DNA of 64,000 nt from Aurantibrevibacter litoralis (GCF_034651555.1 NZ_JAYEEQ010000014.1:38115-102114); one strand, 5' to 3'; counted from the stretch's first letter, positions 14,597 through 23,534 are shown. Numbers and translations: made by a program. Notes: generated by a model not told the origin, from the sequence alone.

Positions 14597-17203
14597 ATGG
14601 ACGCTTTTACCGCCACAAAAAAACCTGACAGTAAGGAAATGATCCGCAATTTTCTTAAAACCTTACAGCAAGAGGACTCAACCGCTTATGCTTTTAAGCA
14701 AGGGCATTTGTTGTATTTAAATGGATGTGCTCAGGTATTGACCCAATCTAAAAACAAATTTGAATTGGCCGTTGATGATGAATTCAATGATTTTAAACTA
14801 AAAATATCGGTGGATGATGAGATTGAAGCGCACTGCAATTGCAAATCCAAAAACTGGTGCCACCATAAAGTGGCAGGCCTGCTCCAGATTTCGGAGATAA
14901 TTAGTCGGTACGATGCGGATGGTAAACCGGAAGGCAAAATCTACACCCGTGAGGGAATGATTGAACGGGTTTTGGAAGAACGTTCCGAAAAAGCCAGAAA
15001 ATCAAATTATCGCATTACTTTTTCCAATACTGTATTTGGAGAACATTTATTAACTAACGAAAAGGCAAAACAGTATAAACTTACATTTCGAGATATCGCA
15101 TCTCAAAAAGGGTATTGTTCCTGCCCCGATTACCAAACCAACAAGTTAGGCACTTGCAAACACCTGATGTTCGCTTTTGAAAAATTTAAGTCGGCCAACA
15201 CCAAAGCACTCTCTACCCAATATCCCTTTGTAGAAATTTTCCTTAATCCGCTCAATAACTATTCTGTTTCTTGGTTTTATCCGCATCCCCTACCCGAGGA
15301 AATCGGTTCTTTAATAGCCGCTTATTTTGATGAAAATAAGACACTTAGAAAAGAAAAAATCAACCAATTTCTAAGCTTCGTACAACACGCTGAAAAACAC
15401 AAACAGATTTTTATTCGGCCCGAGGTTCTAGATGAACTAGAAGAAAATTATACGGATAGACTTATTGCGGCGCTAACCGAGAAAACCAGTCCGGATTTTT
15501 CGGTACTAAAAGCAACGCTTTACCCCTATCAAAAAGAAGGAATCACTTTTGCTTCCTATAAAAAAGGAGCTATTATTGCCGATGAAATGGGATTGGGAAA
15601 GACCATTCAGGCCATAGGTACGGCTTTATTAAAAAAGCAATTGTTCGGATTTACAAAAACACTTGTGGTTTGCCCAGCCTCTTTAAAGGCGCAATGGAAG
15701 AAAGAAATCGAGAAATTTTCTGAGGAGAAAGCCGTAGTTGTGGATGGGCCTCCGAAAGAAAGAGAAAAAATGTATGCAAGCAATGATGCTTATTTTCAAA
15801 TCATTAACTATGAAACGGTATTGCGAGACAGTAGGGCCATTAATGCAACCCAATTCGATTTTATTATACTCGACGAAGCCCAACGTATCAAAAATTTCGA
15901 AACCATTACCGCCAATGCCATCAAATCACTCCATAAAAAACACGCCTTAGTAATTACCGGCACGCCCATCGAAAATAAACTTATTGATCTATACTCTATC
16001 GTCGAATTTATTAATCCAAGACTGTTGGCACCCTTGTGGGAGTTTTCGTATCAACATTGTTATTTTGATCATGAATTCAAAAATAAAATCACGGGCTACT
16101 ATAATTTACAAGAACTCAAAAACAGGCTAAAGTCGTTGTTACTCCGTAGGGAAAAACAAGAAGTATTAACGCAAATTAATAGGGTAACCCAAATAGACGT
16201 GCCGGTTGAAATGCATCCCATACAGCAAGATTACCATGCCAGCAGTGCGAAAGCAATTGCCCAAATATTGGGGAAAAAATTTAAAACTCCTTTTGATTTT
16301 CAAATGATCACCAAACATTTACAAACCATGCGTATGGCTTGTGATTCTTCCTATTTGGTGGACAAAAAAAGCAATCATTCTCCTAAGGTATTAGAATTAA
16401 AAGAAATACTCCTCGAAAAATTCGACCTAAAGAACAATAGCCGTAAAATCATTATTTTCTCGGAGTGGAAACGAATGTTGCACATTATAGGAAAAATGCT
16501 AGGCGAAAACGGCTTAGGATATGTAGAATTAAGTGGCGATGTACCCGTAAAAAATAGAAGAAAAATAATTGAAGCCTTCGAAAATGATATAAATTGCCGG
16601 GTTTTTCTTTCTACCGAAGCCGGTGGTGCGGGATTAAACCTTCAAATGGCAGATACAGTCATTAATTTTGAGCTACCATGGAATCCTGCTAAAAAAAATC
16701 AACGCATAGGAAGAATAGATCGACTAGGGCAACAAAACAAAAACCTAACCGTGATCAATCTTATAACCCGTGAGTCTATCGAAATGAAAATAGCCTCAGG
16801 CCTCATCATTAAGCAAAATCTTTTTGAAAGTGTCCTTAGCCCGGAAAACAATGAAGATGTCGTAGATTTCTCAGACAAAGGACGAGCTCAATTTTTGCAG
16901 CAATTGGAAGAAATGATGAGCGATTTTACGCCGTTAGATTCCACTTTTGAGAACCGTAGTGAGGTAGAAGAAATTGCCATTACACCCTCTGGAAATCAGA
17001 CACAATTAGTTTTTGAAAACAGTGAACGTAAAGAGCAGCTACAACGATTGGAGGATATGGAGAATATTATGAACAAAGGGCTGGAATTTCTTTCGGGCAT
17101 GTTTAAAATGAGTACCGGAAAGGAGCTGTTTACCTCAGAAAATAAAATGGAGGTGAACAAGGAAACCGGTGAAGTGGTGATGCGGTTTAAATTACCCATA
17201 TAA
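14597..17203 (+). CDS. SNF2-family helicase with two SWIM zinc fingers
   Basis: An 868-residue protein. Two SWIM-type C-x-C-x(n)-C-x-H motifs are visible: CNCKSKNWCHH (about residue 80-90) and CSCPDYQTNKLGTCKH (about 174-189), expected to bind DNA or protein through zinc. The SNF2 ATPase follows, with Walker A DEMGLGKT near 329, DEAQ box ILDEAQRIKN near 423, TGTPIENKL, and the helicase C domain ending with RIGRIDRLGQ near 710. Such proteins are ATP-driven DNA translocases. It is the only large plus-strand gene in the accessory region and has its own promoter. It could act in chromatin-like remodelling, transcription recycling or phage defence; nothing nearby decides this. Confidence 0.88.
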   Translation: MDAFTATKKPDSKEMIRNFLKTLQQEDSTAYAFKQGHLLYLNGCAQVLTQSKNKFELAVDDEFNDFKLKISVDDEIEAHCNCKSKNWCHHKVAGLLQISEIISRYDADGKPEGKIYTREGMIERVLEERSEKARKSNYRITFSNTVFGEHLLTNEKAKQYKLTFRDIASQKGYCSCPDYQTNKLGTCKHLMFAFEKFKSANTKALSTQYPFVEIFLNPLNNYSVSWFYPHPLPEEIGSLIAAYFDENKTLRKEKINQFLSFVQHAEKHKQIFIRPEVLDELEENYTDRLIAALTEKTSPDFSVLKATLYPYQKEGITFASYKKGAIIADEMGLGKTIQAIGTALLKKQLFGFTKTLVVCPASLKAQWKKEIEKFSEEKAVVVDGPPKEREKMYASNDAYFQIINYETVLRDSRAINATQFDFIILDEAQRIKNFETITANAIKSLHKKHALVITGTPIENKLIDLYSIVEFINPRLLAPLWEFSYQHCYFDHEFKNKITGYYNLQELKNRLKSLLLRREKQEVLTQINRVTQIDVPVEMHPIQQDYHASSAKAIAQILGKKFKTPFDFQMITKHLQTMRMACDSSYLVDKKSNHSPKVLELKEILLEKFDLKNNSRKIIIFSEWKRMLHIIGKMLGENGLGYVELSGDVPVKNRRKIIEAFENDINCRVFLSTEAGGAGLNLQMADTVINFELPWNPAKKNQRIGRIDRLGQQNKNLTVINLITRESIEMKIASGLIIKQNLFESVLSPENNEDVVDFSDKGRAQFLQQLEEMMSDFTPLDSTFENRSEVEEIAITPSGNQTQLVFENSERKEQLQRLEDMENIMNKGLEFLSGMFKMSTGKELFTSENKMEVNKETGEVVMRFKLPI

Positions 17204-17351
17204 TGTCTTGACCTGAAAATGTGGCGAAAGAACGTTAGTAATGCGAATAGAATAAAAGCCCTGATGGTACAATCATTTTAAAAATATTGGTTTATTAAAT
17301 TCCATTTTACTACATCCTTAATTGCCGAAAATAACACATATTTGTTTTCCG

Positions 17352-17463
17352 GTAACAGCGGGGTTTGGCGATTAACTGTACAAGTACATACCAAGTTGGA
17401 AATTCCTGCGGAATTTCCAAAGTAGGCGAGAACAAGCAATTACTTATAGCCATTGTTGGGCTT
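17352..17463 (-). other. attC-like site B after a toxin-antitoxin pair
   Basis: Directly after the toxin stop the minus strand reads GCCCAACAATGGCTATAAG (outer core AACAA), then TTGCTTGTTCTCGCC, then a perfect 11-bp hairpin TTGGAAATTCC-GCA-GGAATTTCCAA (17396-17420). The same order of parts, with a GAAAATCC-TCGC-GGATTTTC hairpin, occurs in site C. The far core of this site is not clear, so its low-coordinate limit is uncertain; the rest of 17204-17350 shows no gene. Confidence 0.5.
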
Positions 17464-17473
17464 TCGTACTTTT

Positions 17474-17779
17474 TTAATCTATATCATTTTTCAATTTATC
17501 AGGATGTTGTCTTGTGTCGAATATTGTGATGATTTCTATTTCTTTCTTTTCCGCCTTTATTCGATAAAAAAATGTGGTCTGTTTTGTTACAACACATTTA
17601 TAAAGGTTTTCAAATTCAGATGATTTTGGGCAACTATCTGGCTGAATTGATATTTGCTCAATCTTTTCTGTCAGTTTTGAGATAAATTTATCTCTTGTTT
17701 TTAAATTCCAGTTTTCTAACAGATATTCAGAAAGTTTTAGAAGTTTTGTTTCGGCAAGTTCGGATAAGAATACTTTCAT
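17474..17779 (-). CDS. ParE/RelE-type toxin
   Basis: A 101-residue basic protein of the RelE/ParE superfamily: it opens MKVFLSELAETKLLKLSEYLLENW and has a central KLTEKIEQISIQPDSCPKS and FFYRIKAEKKEIEIITIFDTRQHPDKL at the C-terminus, where the family keeps a Tyr/Arg strand and D-x-R-Q-x-P end. ParE members poison gyrase and RelE members cut mRNA; the D-x-R-Q-H-P ending favours the ParE branch. It begins 3 nt after the antitoxin gene stop, so the pair is translationally linked. It is followed by attC-like site B. Confidence 0.85.
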   Translation of the reverse strand: MKVFLSELAETKLLKLSEYLLENWNLKTRDKFISKLTEKIEQISIQPDSCPKSSEFENLYKCVVTKQTTFFYRIKAEKKEIEIITIFDTRQHPDKLKNDID

Positions 17780-17782
17780 CCA

Positions 17783-18001
17783 CTATGAAATTTTCTTTAA
17801 AAAAGATTCGTAGGAAACTTTTTTACCGTTATTAAGGTCGTCAATCCCTTTTTTTATTTCCTTTTGTTCAGACAAACTTAATTCGTTCCAAAAGTCCTTT
17901 TTCTCTTTTTTTACAAAATCAGATACACGCTGGATAAATTCAGAGTTTTCATTTTCCAATATGATTTTCAATAATTCCAGTTTTGTTGTTTGAATGTCCA
18001 T
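17783..18001 (-). CDS. Antitoxin partner of the ParE-type toxin
   Basis: A 72-residue protein rich in Lys and Glu that reads MDIQTTKLELLKIILENENS at the start and ends with GKKVSYESFLKKIS, a pattern shared by small helical antitoxins found upstream of ParE-type toxins in Bacteroidota. The C-terminal segment probably wraps the toxin. No HTH is obvious. It precedes the toxin by 3 nt. A TAAATTTG box on the same strand (18018-18025) lies 17 nt before the start codon and could be its promoter. Identification rests mainly on the partner gene and operon shape. Confidence 0.78.
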   Translation of the reverse strand: MDIQTTKLELLKIILENENSEFIQRVSDFVKKEKKDFWNELSLSEQKEIKKGIDDLNNGKKVSYESFLKKIS

Positions 18002-18017
18002 TTTGTAATCTTTTAAG

Positions 18018-18025
18018 CAAATTTA
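18018..18025 (-). promoter_or_regulatory. Candidate -7 box of the ParE-type operon
   Basis: Minus-strand TAAATTTG matches TAnnTTTG and lies 17 nt upstream of the antitoxin ATG. No clear -33 box. Confidence 0.4.
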
Positions 18026-18065
18026 CGAAAAAAATCTTTCATTTTTCCGTCAGTTTGGGTATGAA

Positions 18066-18080
18066 GCACAACGTGTTTGT
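18066..18080 (-). other. attC-like site C, short distal part (split by intron)
   Basis: Plus-strand GCACAACGTGT (18066-18076) pairs with ACACATTGTGC at 20080-20090 except for one position. The two parts are separated by the group II intron at 18081-19976. The core GAAGCACAACG is also found at 23656-23666 and, split by the IS, at 21684-21692 / 23378. Confidence 0.6.
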
Positions 18081-19976
18081 GTCGAGTAGACAAGGGGAGT
18101 TTCACCCCGAGCCTCTCACAGAACCGTACATGATAGTCTCCCATCATACGGCTCTTCTTATTCAATTAATACCTTTAATTCGAATATCCTACGTGCCAAT
18201 GGCAAAATAGGCTCGGATATTGTTCCCGAACTCTGTCTAACCATTTATAGGCTTGCGTCAGATTATTCCTATACCGTTTATAGCGATATCTTGCCCATCT
18301 CACCAGTTTTATACGCAATATATAAAACACTTTGGACAAACTATAGCCTCGGTATTTTCCAAAGTAACGTATCCACCCTCGGAGTTTTGGGTTCAAGTGA
18401 TTTGCAATGCCGACAATACTGTCGCAGCGCATTCTTGGAATTTCCATTTTCCTGATCTGTTCAAATACTCGTGATCTTGACTGGATACTGATTGCACAAT
18501 CAAATCCCAGAAACAGTCTCCCTGTCTTCTTCGATTTTGAAGTGCGTGGCTGAAAAGTATATCCCAAAAAGTCAAATTGAACTTTTCCATACTTTTGTTG
18601 CCTTCTAAAATCCTTACAATACACAATCTTCGTTTTATCGGGATGTAATGTCAATCCACAATCCTCCACCCTTTCTTTGATTTGCTGCAAGCTTTCCTCT
18701 GCTTGACTTTGTGTCCTGCAATGAATGATAATATCATCCGCATAACGTACAAATTCAATGGAAGGGCTACATCTTCCAAGCCAAACATCCAAGGTGTAAT
18801 GCAGAAACAAATTAGCCAATAGTGGACTGATCACCCCACCTTGCGGTGTGCCGTTTGTCCTTGCTATAATTTCACCTTTTCGGGTTTGCAGTGGAGCTTT
18901 AAGCCATCTTTCTATGTATCTCAAAATCCACTCTTCTTCCACGTGTTTGCCCAGCGCTTTAAGCAACTTGTCATGGTTGATGTCATCAAAGAAGTTCTTG
19001 ATGTCCAAGTCAATCACCCAATCATATTTCCAACAGTTTATACGCACCTGTTCGAGTGCTTGATGCGCACTACGTTTTGGTCGATAACCATAGGATTGTG
19101 GGTGAAAAATCTTTTCCAGCCTTTCTTCTATTTGATTCTTTATAACCGTCTGAGCTACCCTGTCGCTAATGGTAGGAATCCCCAATTGACGGATGGAACC
19201 GTTTTTCTTTGGGATTTCAACTTGAAGGACTGGTGGTGGGAAGTAACTGCCCGAGGCTAAGCGGTTCCAGACTTTGTATAGGTGTCGATGTCTTTGTATG
19301 TCGTACCGTGACATACTAAGATCATCTACTCCTGCACTCTTTCCTTTACGCCTTACCTGTAGGTAAGCTTCCCATACCATTTCTTTGGTAATCGGTAATG
19401 ATTTTGTTTTCTCAAGTTCAATCATCCTCTTGCGAGTTGTAAAAATTGATAAAACTGAATAAGTCAGTCCCTTCGCTCCATTTCCATTACAGAAACTTCA
19501 CCGCTACTACGGACTGATCCGTCCCTGAGCCAAGCATCGCTATTCTGCCTCTAGTTTGTGCTATTGTACATTTCACTTTGCATCTTGGCACAGGTTCCCG
19601 AGTTCCATAAACAAGCCCGAATAATGGTCATGCCTCCTAAATGACGCCTGTCGCCCAGCCAATAAACAGGTGACCGATGGACTTATAATGTTTGTCATAC
19701 TTCAAACACTCCTGCCAGCAGGCAGGCAGGTTTGACAGAAGGTTGCACTTTCTCGACACTTCATCAGAGGTTCATTTGCATTCATCTCCATTATCCCTAC
19801 CTGACTAGCTCTTGGCATAGCCTTTTCCATAACGCTCAATACCTTGGCTTCCGCCACAGGCGGACACCTTATGGTGGTTTGATGCTCGCACCTGCAGGAC
19901 AACACCGGTGGGTCGGTTCCACCATCTTGTAAACAGTTGCGTAACGACTTTCAGCCGGTCGTTACTCTCGGCACAC
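18081..19976 (-). mobile_element. Group II intron (about 1.9 kb) with maturase
   Basis: On the minus strand the element begins GTGTGCC at 19976, agreeing with the group II 5' end GUGYG, and ends CTACTCGAC at 18081, agreeing with a 3' AY end. A domain V hairpin is readable near 18115-18160 on the minus strand (GAGCCGTATGATGG, then CATGTACGGTTCT), followed by a domain VI-like GGGGTGAAACTCCCC stem. The maturase gene lies in domain IV. Removing 18081-19976 joins the exons into an attC-like inverted repeat. Both boundaries are read from consensus and could shift by a few bases. The region 19426-19976 is intron RNA domains I-III; short frames in it are not genes. Confidence 0.85.
18175..19425 (-). 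CDS. ltrA: Group II intron reverse transcriptase/maturase
   Basis: A 416-residue protein encoded within the intron. RT motifs are in order: GKSAGVDDLS (about 28-37), LGIPTISDRVAQ (81-92), YGYRPKRSAHQAL (112-124), IDLDIKNFFDDINHDKLL (138-155), TPQGGVISPLLANL (193-206) and the catalytic YADD at 228-231, followed by LHPDKTK and FLGY, then the maturase domain X with RGWIRYFGKY. There is no C-terminal HNH endonuclease, so the protein should use reverse splicing without second-strand cleavage. Start ATG 19425 has AAGAGG just upstream. It assists splicing and mobility of its own intron; a retron is excluded by domain X and the flanking intron structure. Confidence 0.93.
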   Translation of the reverse strand: MIELEKTKSLPITKEMVWEAYLQVRRKGKSAGVDDLSMSRYDIQRHRHLYKVWNRLASGSYFPPPVLQVEIPKKNGSIRQLGIPTISDRVAQTVIKNQIEERLEKIFHPQSYGYRPKRSAHQALEQVRINCWKYDWVIDLDIKNFFDDINHDKLLKALGKHVEEEWILRYIERWLKAPLQTRKGEIIARTNGTPQGGVISPLLANLFLHYTLDVWLGRCSPSIEFVRYADDIIIHCRTQSQAEESLQQIKERVEDCGLTLHPDKTKIVYCKDFRRQQKYGKVQFDFLGYTFQPRTSKSKKTGRLFLGFDCAISIQSRSRVFEQIRKMEIPRMRCDSIVGIANHLNPKLRGWIRYFGKYRGYSLSKVFYILRIKLVRWARYRYKRYRNNLTQAYKWLDRVREQYPSLFCHWHVGYSN

Positions 19977-20090
19977 GTAAGATTAGTTGCGTTGTTTAAG
20001 CACCTAATTTAGTAAATACAAACCGAATAGAAAATCCGCGAGGATTTTCGTAAGTTGGCTTGCACTAGCAATGAATTATACACATTGTGC
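19977..20090 (-). other. attC-like site C, main part
   Basis: Starting 11 nt after the ATPase stop, the minus strand reads GCACAATGTGTATAATTC, then a perfect 8-bp hairpin GAAAATCC-TCGC-GGATTTTC (20030-20049), then GGTGCTTAAACAACGCAAC up to the intron boundary. Across the intron the site closes with ACACGTTGTGC. The outer arms GCACAATGTGT and ACACGTTGTGC pair at 10 of 11 positions. Confidence 0.6.
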
Positions 20091-20100
20091 TTTCGTTTTT

Positions 20101-21549
20101 TTAATTATTAGTTTTCATTTTTAGTGTGATCTCTCCTATATTGTATGCATATATCGAAGCGGGAAGAAAAGTAAATCTCAAACCTTGTATTTCTTTCATT
20201 CCTATTTGATCAATTGAAGTGACAACGGCAGATTTAAGGTTATTTGCTTCACAAAAGTTAATTAAGCTTTTCAATTCTTGGGGCTTTGCAAAATACCGGT
20301 TACTCCATTTAATTTCTACTCCCCAAACAGGTTTATAATTTTTATCATCTACCAAAACAAGATCTACTTCCCCTTCATTTCTGCCGTCTTTCCATCTAGC
20401 ATATGTTAAATCTAGTTGCTCTCGATGCATCCATTGTGAAAGAATTGCTGTTTCAACCATATTTCCCATTTCTTGGTCTGTTTCACTTATCGGGGAAAAT
20501 AAAGCAGTGCGAAGTGATGGGTTGGTAAGATATACTTTGAAGCTTGTTATTCTTTTTAATCTTTTTGCATTGACCCCAACCTTATTTAGTACCTTAATTA
20601 AGAATGCTGCTTCTAAATATTCTAGATATTTTTTTAATGTATCCTTTTGAATCCCACTTTCCCTAGACATTGTCTCATATGAGAATTCATTACCAGTATT
20701 ATAGGCTATGTATGTAAAAAATCTGTTTAACTCCTGAACATCTTTGATTCCATACAAGCTTGGCAAATCTCTATGCAGAACTTTGTCAACAATGTCGTTT
20801 TTTACATATCTACCCATATCGCCTTGTATCTTTTCAGATAACACAACCTCTGGGTATCCTCCAAAGTTTAAATAATGGACAAATTCTTTATTTAATGCTT
20901 TGGGATCATGAGTTAAGCAATACTTTATATCCTTGTCTCCATATTGAATATCACCTTCAAATATTAAGTGGTCTAATTTTTTCAAATGGATATATTCCTG
21001 AAATGTTAATGGTGGTAACAAGAAATCAGTGAATCTACCCGCTCCACTTTCCGTACTGTGCCATTTTAAAGCTGCGGCTGCTGAGCCAGAAACGATGAAT
21101 TTAGTTTCAGGATATGAGTCAACCAATACTTTTAAATGTCTCTCCCAATCTTTCAAGTATTGTATTTCATCAAAGAAGACATAACAACCATTAAGGTTTT
21201 CAAGGTTTAAAGAATCTTTGCATAAAGTTAAAATATCCTCCAAGCTTAAATTGACATAAATTGGGTTGTCAATCCCAATAAAGAATAGTTTATGAGGATT
21301 TGTTCCTTCTTTCAGTAAATTTTCAATGCAATGAAATAACATTACAGTTTTACCAACCCTTCTAGGGCCCATTAGAACTAAAGCCCTTTTAATGCTCCTC
21401 TCAAGGACGAATGGATAAAAGAGATCAAAGTATAATCTCTTGGACATTGAGCTATATGTGTTCGGTATCTCTTTGGTAATCCACCATGGATTTTCATAAC
21501 GAAGACGTTCAATAATCTTTTCTGTCGGAATAAGGTTAAGCATTGCCAT
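20101..21549 (-). CDS. AAA-family ATPase with DUF4143 domain
   Basis: A 482-residue protein with Walker A GPRRVGKT at residues 61-68, Walker B YVFFDEIQYL near 124-133, and a sensor-like KFIVSGSAAAAL near 150-161. The C-terminal DUF4143 region contains EVDLVLVDDKNYKPVWGVEIKWSNR-like E-V-D-x(n)-E-I-K residues (about 398-418), a pattern seen in PD-(D/E)XK nuclease folds. This AAA_14/DUF4143 family is widespread in Bacteroidota accessory regions; its role is not established. It is a single gene, followed by attC-like site C. A TATATTTG box lies 19 nt upstream (21568-21575, minus strand). Confidence 0.87.
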   Translation of the reverse strand: MAMLNLIPTEKIIERLRYENPWWITKEIPNTYSSMSKRLYFDLFYPFVLERSIKRALVLMGPRRVGKTVMLFHCIENLLKEGTNPHKLFFIGIDNPIYVNLSLEDILTLCKDSLNLENLNGCYVFFDEIQYLKDWERHLKVLVDSYPETKFIVSGSAAAALKWHSTESGAGRFTDFLLPPLTFQEYIHLKKLDHLIFEGDIQYGDKDIKYCLTHDPKALNKEFVHYLNFGGYPEVVLSEKIQGDMGRYVKNDIVDKVLHRDLPSLYGIKDVQELNRFFTYIAYNTGNEFSYETMSRESGIQKDTLKKYLEYLEAAFLIKVLNKVGVNAKRLKRITSFKVYLTNPSLRTALFSPISETDQEMGNMVETAILSQWMHREQLDLTYARWKDGRNEGEVDLVLVDDKNYKPVWGVEIKWSNRYFAKPQELKSLINFCEANNLKSAVVTSIDQIGMKEIQGLRFTFLPASIYAYNIGEITLKMKTNN

Positions 21550-21567
21550 ATTTTCATCTTAATGTAA

Positions 21568-21575
21568 CAAATATA
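21568..21575 (-). promoter_or_regulatory. Candidate -7 box of the DUF4143 ATPase gene
   Basis: Minus-strand TATATTTG fits TAnnTTTG, 18 nt before the ATG at 21549. Confidence 0.45.
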
Positions 21576-21683
21576 TTAAAAATAAATAGATTTAAAACTA
21601 TCTATTTTTACAAATAATGAATCTTTAGAATGAATATAGGGTTTAGGGGTAGTTAATTTGACAATCGATCGGCTTGTCATAAA

Positions 21684-21692
21684 GAAGCACAA
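21684..21692 (-). other. attC-like site D, distal core (split by IS1182 element)
   Basis: GAAGCACAA abuts the left end of the IS. Joined to CGGTCTAG at 23378-23385 on the other side it gives GAAGCACAACGGTCTAG, identical to 23656-23672 in the uninterrupted site E. Confidence 0.65.
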
Positions 21693-21695
21693 AGG

Positions 21696-23376
21696 CAGTC
21701 TGTCCCAAAACCACCTTTTGATTCTGTTTAAAAATAGCTAATTGAGTTCAAACTACCGAAGCGTGGAAAAAAGGAAGGTAAAATTTTGTTTTGCCTCCAA
21801 ATGCCCCAAATGGATTGAAATCCCTTCTCTTAGGTTTTATTAATGTCCAAATACACCCAAAACAACCTAAAAATGCCCCTACAAGGCCTTTGCCTTGGCC
21901 TTTGAAGATGTTAAAGATGCGTTTGAGGTTGTAGGCAGTGAGGATAAGCCCAAAATCCGCCGAGGCGGCCTCAATGCCCCTTTTGGTCAATATATGGTCA
22001 AAGCCCCATTGTCGTTTAATAGTGCCGAAAGGATGCTCCACCAATGCCTGTCGTTTCTTGTAGGTCTCGGGGGCCATGGCCACTCTTTTTTTATTGCCTT
22101 CTATGTAAGGGGCAAACTCAGAGCGTTGGATGATTTTTCCGTTCTGTTTTGCGGTGGTACATAGATGGCGCACGGGACACCCTTTGCAGGCCGTGGTCTT
22201 GTATTGTTTAAAGTGGTAGTTCCTGGCGGTGTACCAGCTGCCGTTGGAGGCCAGGGCATGTCCCTGTGGACAGGTATAGCGATCCAAGTTGGCATCGTAC
22301 CTAAAATTTTCTGCGTTGTAATTGGGGTCGGGGGCTTGGGATGCCCTTCCTATTTCAGGAATGGCCACTAGGGTAGCTACCCCAAGGTCATGGGCCGTTT
22401 TGAACTCGCTGCCCGTATGATAGCCTTTGTCAAAGAGGGCCGTAAAATCATTGCTTCCCAAAATACTCTTGGAACGCCTGAGCATCATGCCCATGGCTTT
22501 TTTGTCGTTTTCATTGGTCAACTTTCCATCGACCAACAGTTTGTGTCTGTCATCGACCATGGTCTGGGCGGTATAGGATACTTCGGTGATGGCGCCCCTA
22601 ACGATCTGGTGCCTGCTGTCAGGGTCGGAGGTAGAGATTTGGGGGTTTTCGGAACTGTTGTCCTTCTGGAGCTGCTGGGCCAAAACCTCATATTTTTTGC
22701 GTTGGGCCTTTCGGTGTTTGATTTCCTTTTTGACCTCCTCTTGCCTGTCCGAATCCCCATCTGCCTTAGCAAGCTCTTTCTCGTGCTCGGCCAGTTTCTT
22801 GTCTATGTACGCTATATGGCGTTCTACCTTCTTTTTGTTGTAGTTGTTCTTCTTGGAGTTCTGGGCCCGTAGCTTGGTGCTGTCCCCTGCGAGCAGGGCG
22901 GCCCCGATAAGGTCATGGTTCCTGGCGAGGGAAACGGTGGCTCTAAAGACCCGCTTGATGGCCTTGGGATTGTCCTTTCTAAAACGGGCTATGGTATTGT
23001 GGTCGGGCTTAAGGTTGCACATGAGCCAGATGAGTTCGATATTACGGGTGCACTCCAGTTCCAACACCCTGGAGGAACGCATACGGTTCATATAGCCATA
23101 GAGGTAGAGCTTGAGCAAATCGGCGGGGTCGTAGGGCGGTCTGCCTTGGGAGGCCAAGGTTTTAAACCCTAGGGCGCACAAATCCAATGAATTGACAAAG
23201 GCATCAATGGCCCTGACGGTGTTTTCTTGACCGACCATATCATCCAAACAGCCAGTGTAAAGGGTAAGTTGATGGCGGTCTTGTCCTTGTTGATATTCCA
23301 TCCTTTAAGATACGGAATATCAACGAAATACCAAAGCAAATTGAGGTGAAAGTTGAGTGGGTTTTGAGACAGTCTG
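21696..23376 (-). mobile_element. IS1182-family insertion sequence
   Basis: A complete element with one transposase gene between terminal inverted repeats. Left end: CAGTCTGTCCCAAAACC; right end, read inward on the minus strand: CAGACTGTCTCAAAACCC. Flanks do not show a clear target duplication, and the exact ends may be 1-3 nt further out. It interrupts an attC-like core (see 21684-21692 and 23377-23501). Confidence 0.88.
21748..23301 (-). CDS. IS1182-family transposase
   Basis: A 517-residue DDE transposase. N-terminal DUF772-type domain (about 10-110) with RPPYDPADLLKLYLYGYMNR; catalytic residues appear as Asp140 in LAGDSTKL, Asp291 in LFDKGYHTG and Glu422 in LVEHPFGTIKRQWG, the IS1182-type DDE domain. 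Between them are a coiled-coil, Lys/Glu-rich insert (about 150-215) and four Cys (344, 372, 375, 381) that may bind zinc. The frame is intact, so the element could be active. Several long antisense frames cross this GC-richer gene and are shadows. Confidence 0.94.
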   Translation of the reverse strand: MEYQQGQDRHQLTLYTGCLDDMVGQENTVRAIDAFVNSLDLCALGFKTLASQGRPPYDPADLLKLYLYGYMNRMRSSRVLELECTRNIELIWLMCNLKPDHNTIARFRKDNPKAIKRVFRATVSLARNHDLIGAALLAGDSTKLRAQNSKKNNYNKKKVERHIAYIDKKLAEHEKELAKADGDSDRQEEVKKEIKHRKAQRKKYEVLAQQLQKDNSSENPQISTSDPDSRHQIVRGAITEVSYTAQTMVDDRHKLLVDGKLTNENDKKAMGMMLRRSKSILGSNDFTALFDKGYHTGSEFKTAHDLGVATLVAIPEIGRASQAPDPNYNAENFRYDANLDRYTCPQGHALASNGSWYTARNYHFKQYKTTACKGCPVRHLCTTAKQNGKIIQRSEFAPYIEGNKKRVAMAPETYKKRQALVEHPFGTIKRQWGFDHILTKRGIEAASADFGLILTAYNLKRIFNIFKGQGKGLVGAFLGCFGCIWTLIKPKRRDFNPFGAFGGKTKFYLPFFHASVV

Positions 23377-23501
23377 ACGGTCTAGTATAAGCGTAGTGCG
23401 GGATTAGAAGTACTTCACTTTCGGTTTAACCATATGTTTATTAATGTTCAATTCGTTTAATTTAGCACTTTAGCCCGCATTACGCTTATACATTGTTGTG
23501 C
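23377..23501 (-). other. attC-like site D, main part
   Basis: TATAAGCGTAGTGCGGG (23386-23402) and CCCGCATTACGCTTATA (23474-23490) are inverted repeats with one mismatch in 17, enclosing about 71 nt. Outside them lie CGGTCTAG on the left (joined across the IS to GCACAA) and CATTGTTGTGC on the right, so the outer cores are GCACAAC and GTTGTGC. About 125 nt remain, apart from the 9 nt beyond the IS. Confidence 0.7.
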
Positions 23502-23534
23502 ATAGTGCTTTTTTCATTCAGCTTGGTTTTCCGA

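Noticed and set aside
18175..19425. Reverse transcriptase as part of a retron or DGR
   Set aside because: Domain X and flanking domain V/VI and 5' GUGYG features show a group II intron; no msr/msd or template/variable repeat pair is seen.
19702..19905. 67-residue minus-strand frame inside the group II intron
   Set aside because: It lies in the 5' ribozyme domains of the intron and has no recognisable protein features.
22390..22872. Long hydrophobic plus-strand frame opposite the IS1182 transposase
   Set aside because: Antisense shadow of a GC-richer gene; no ribosome site and the hydrophobic pattern mirrors the coding strand's charged residues.
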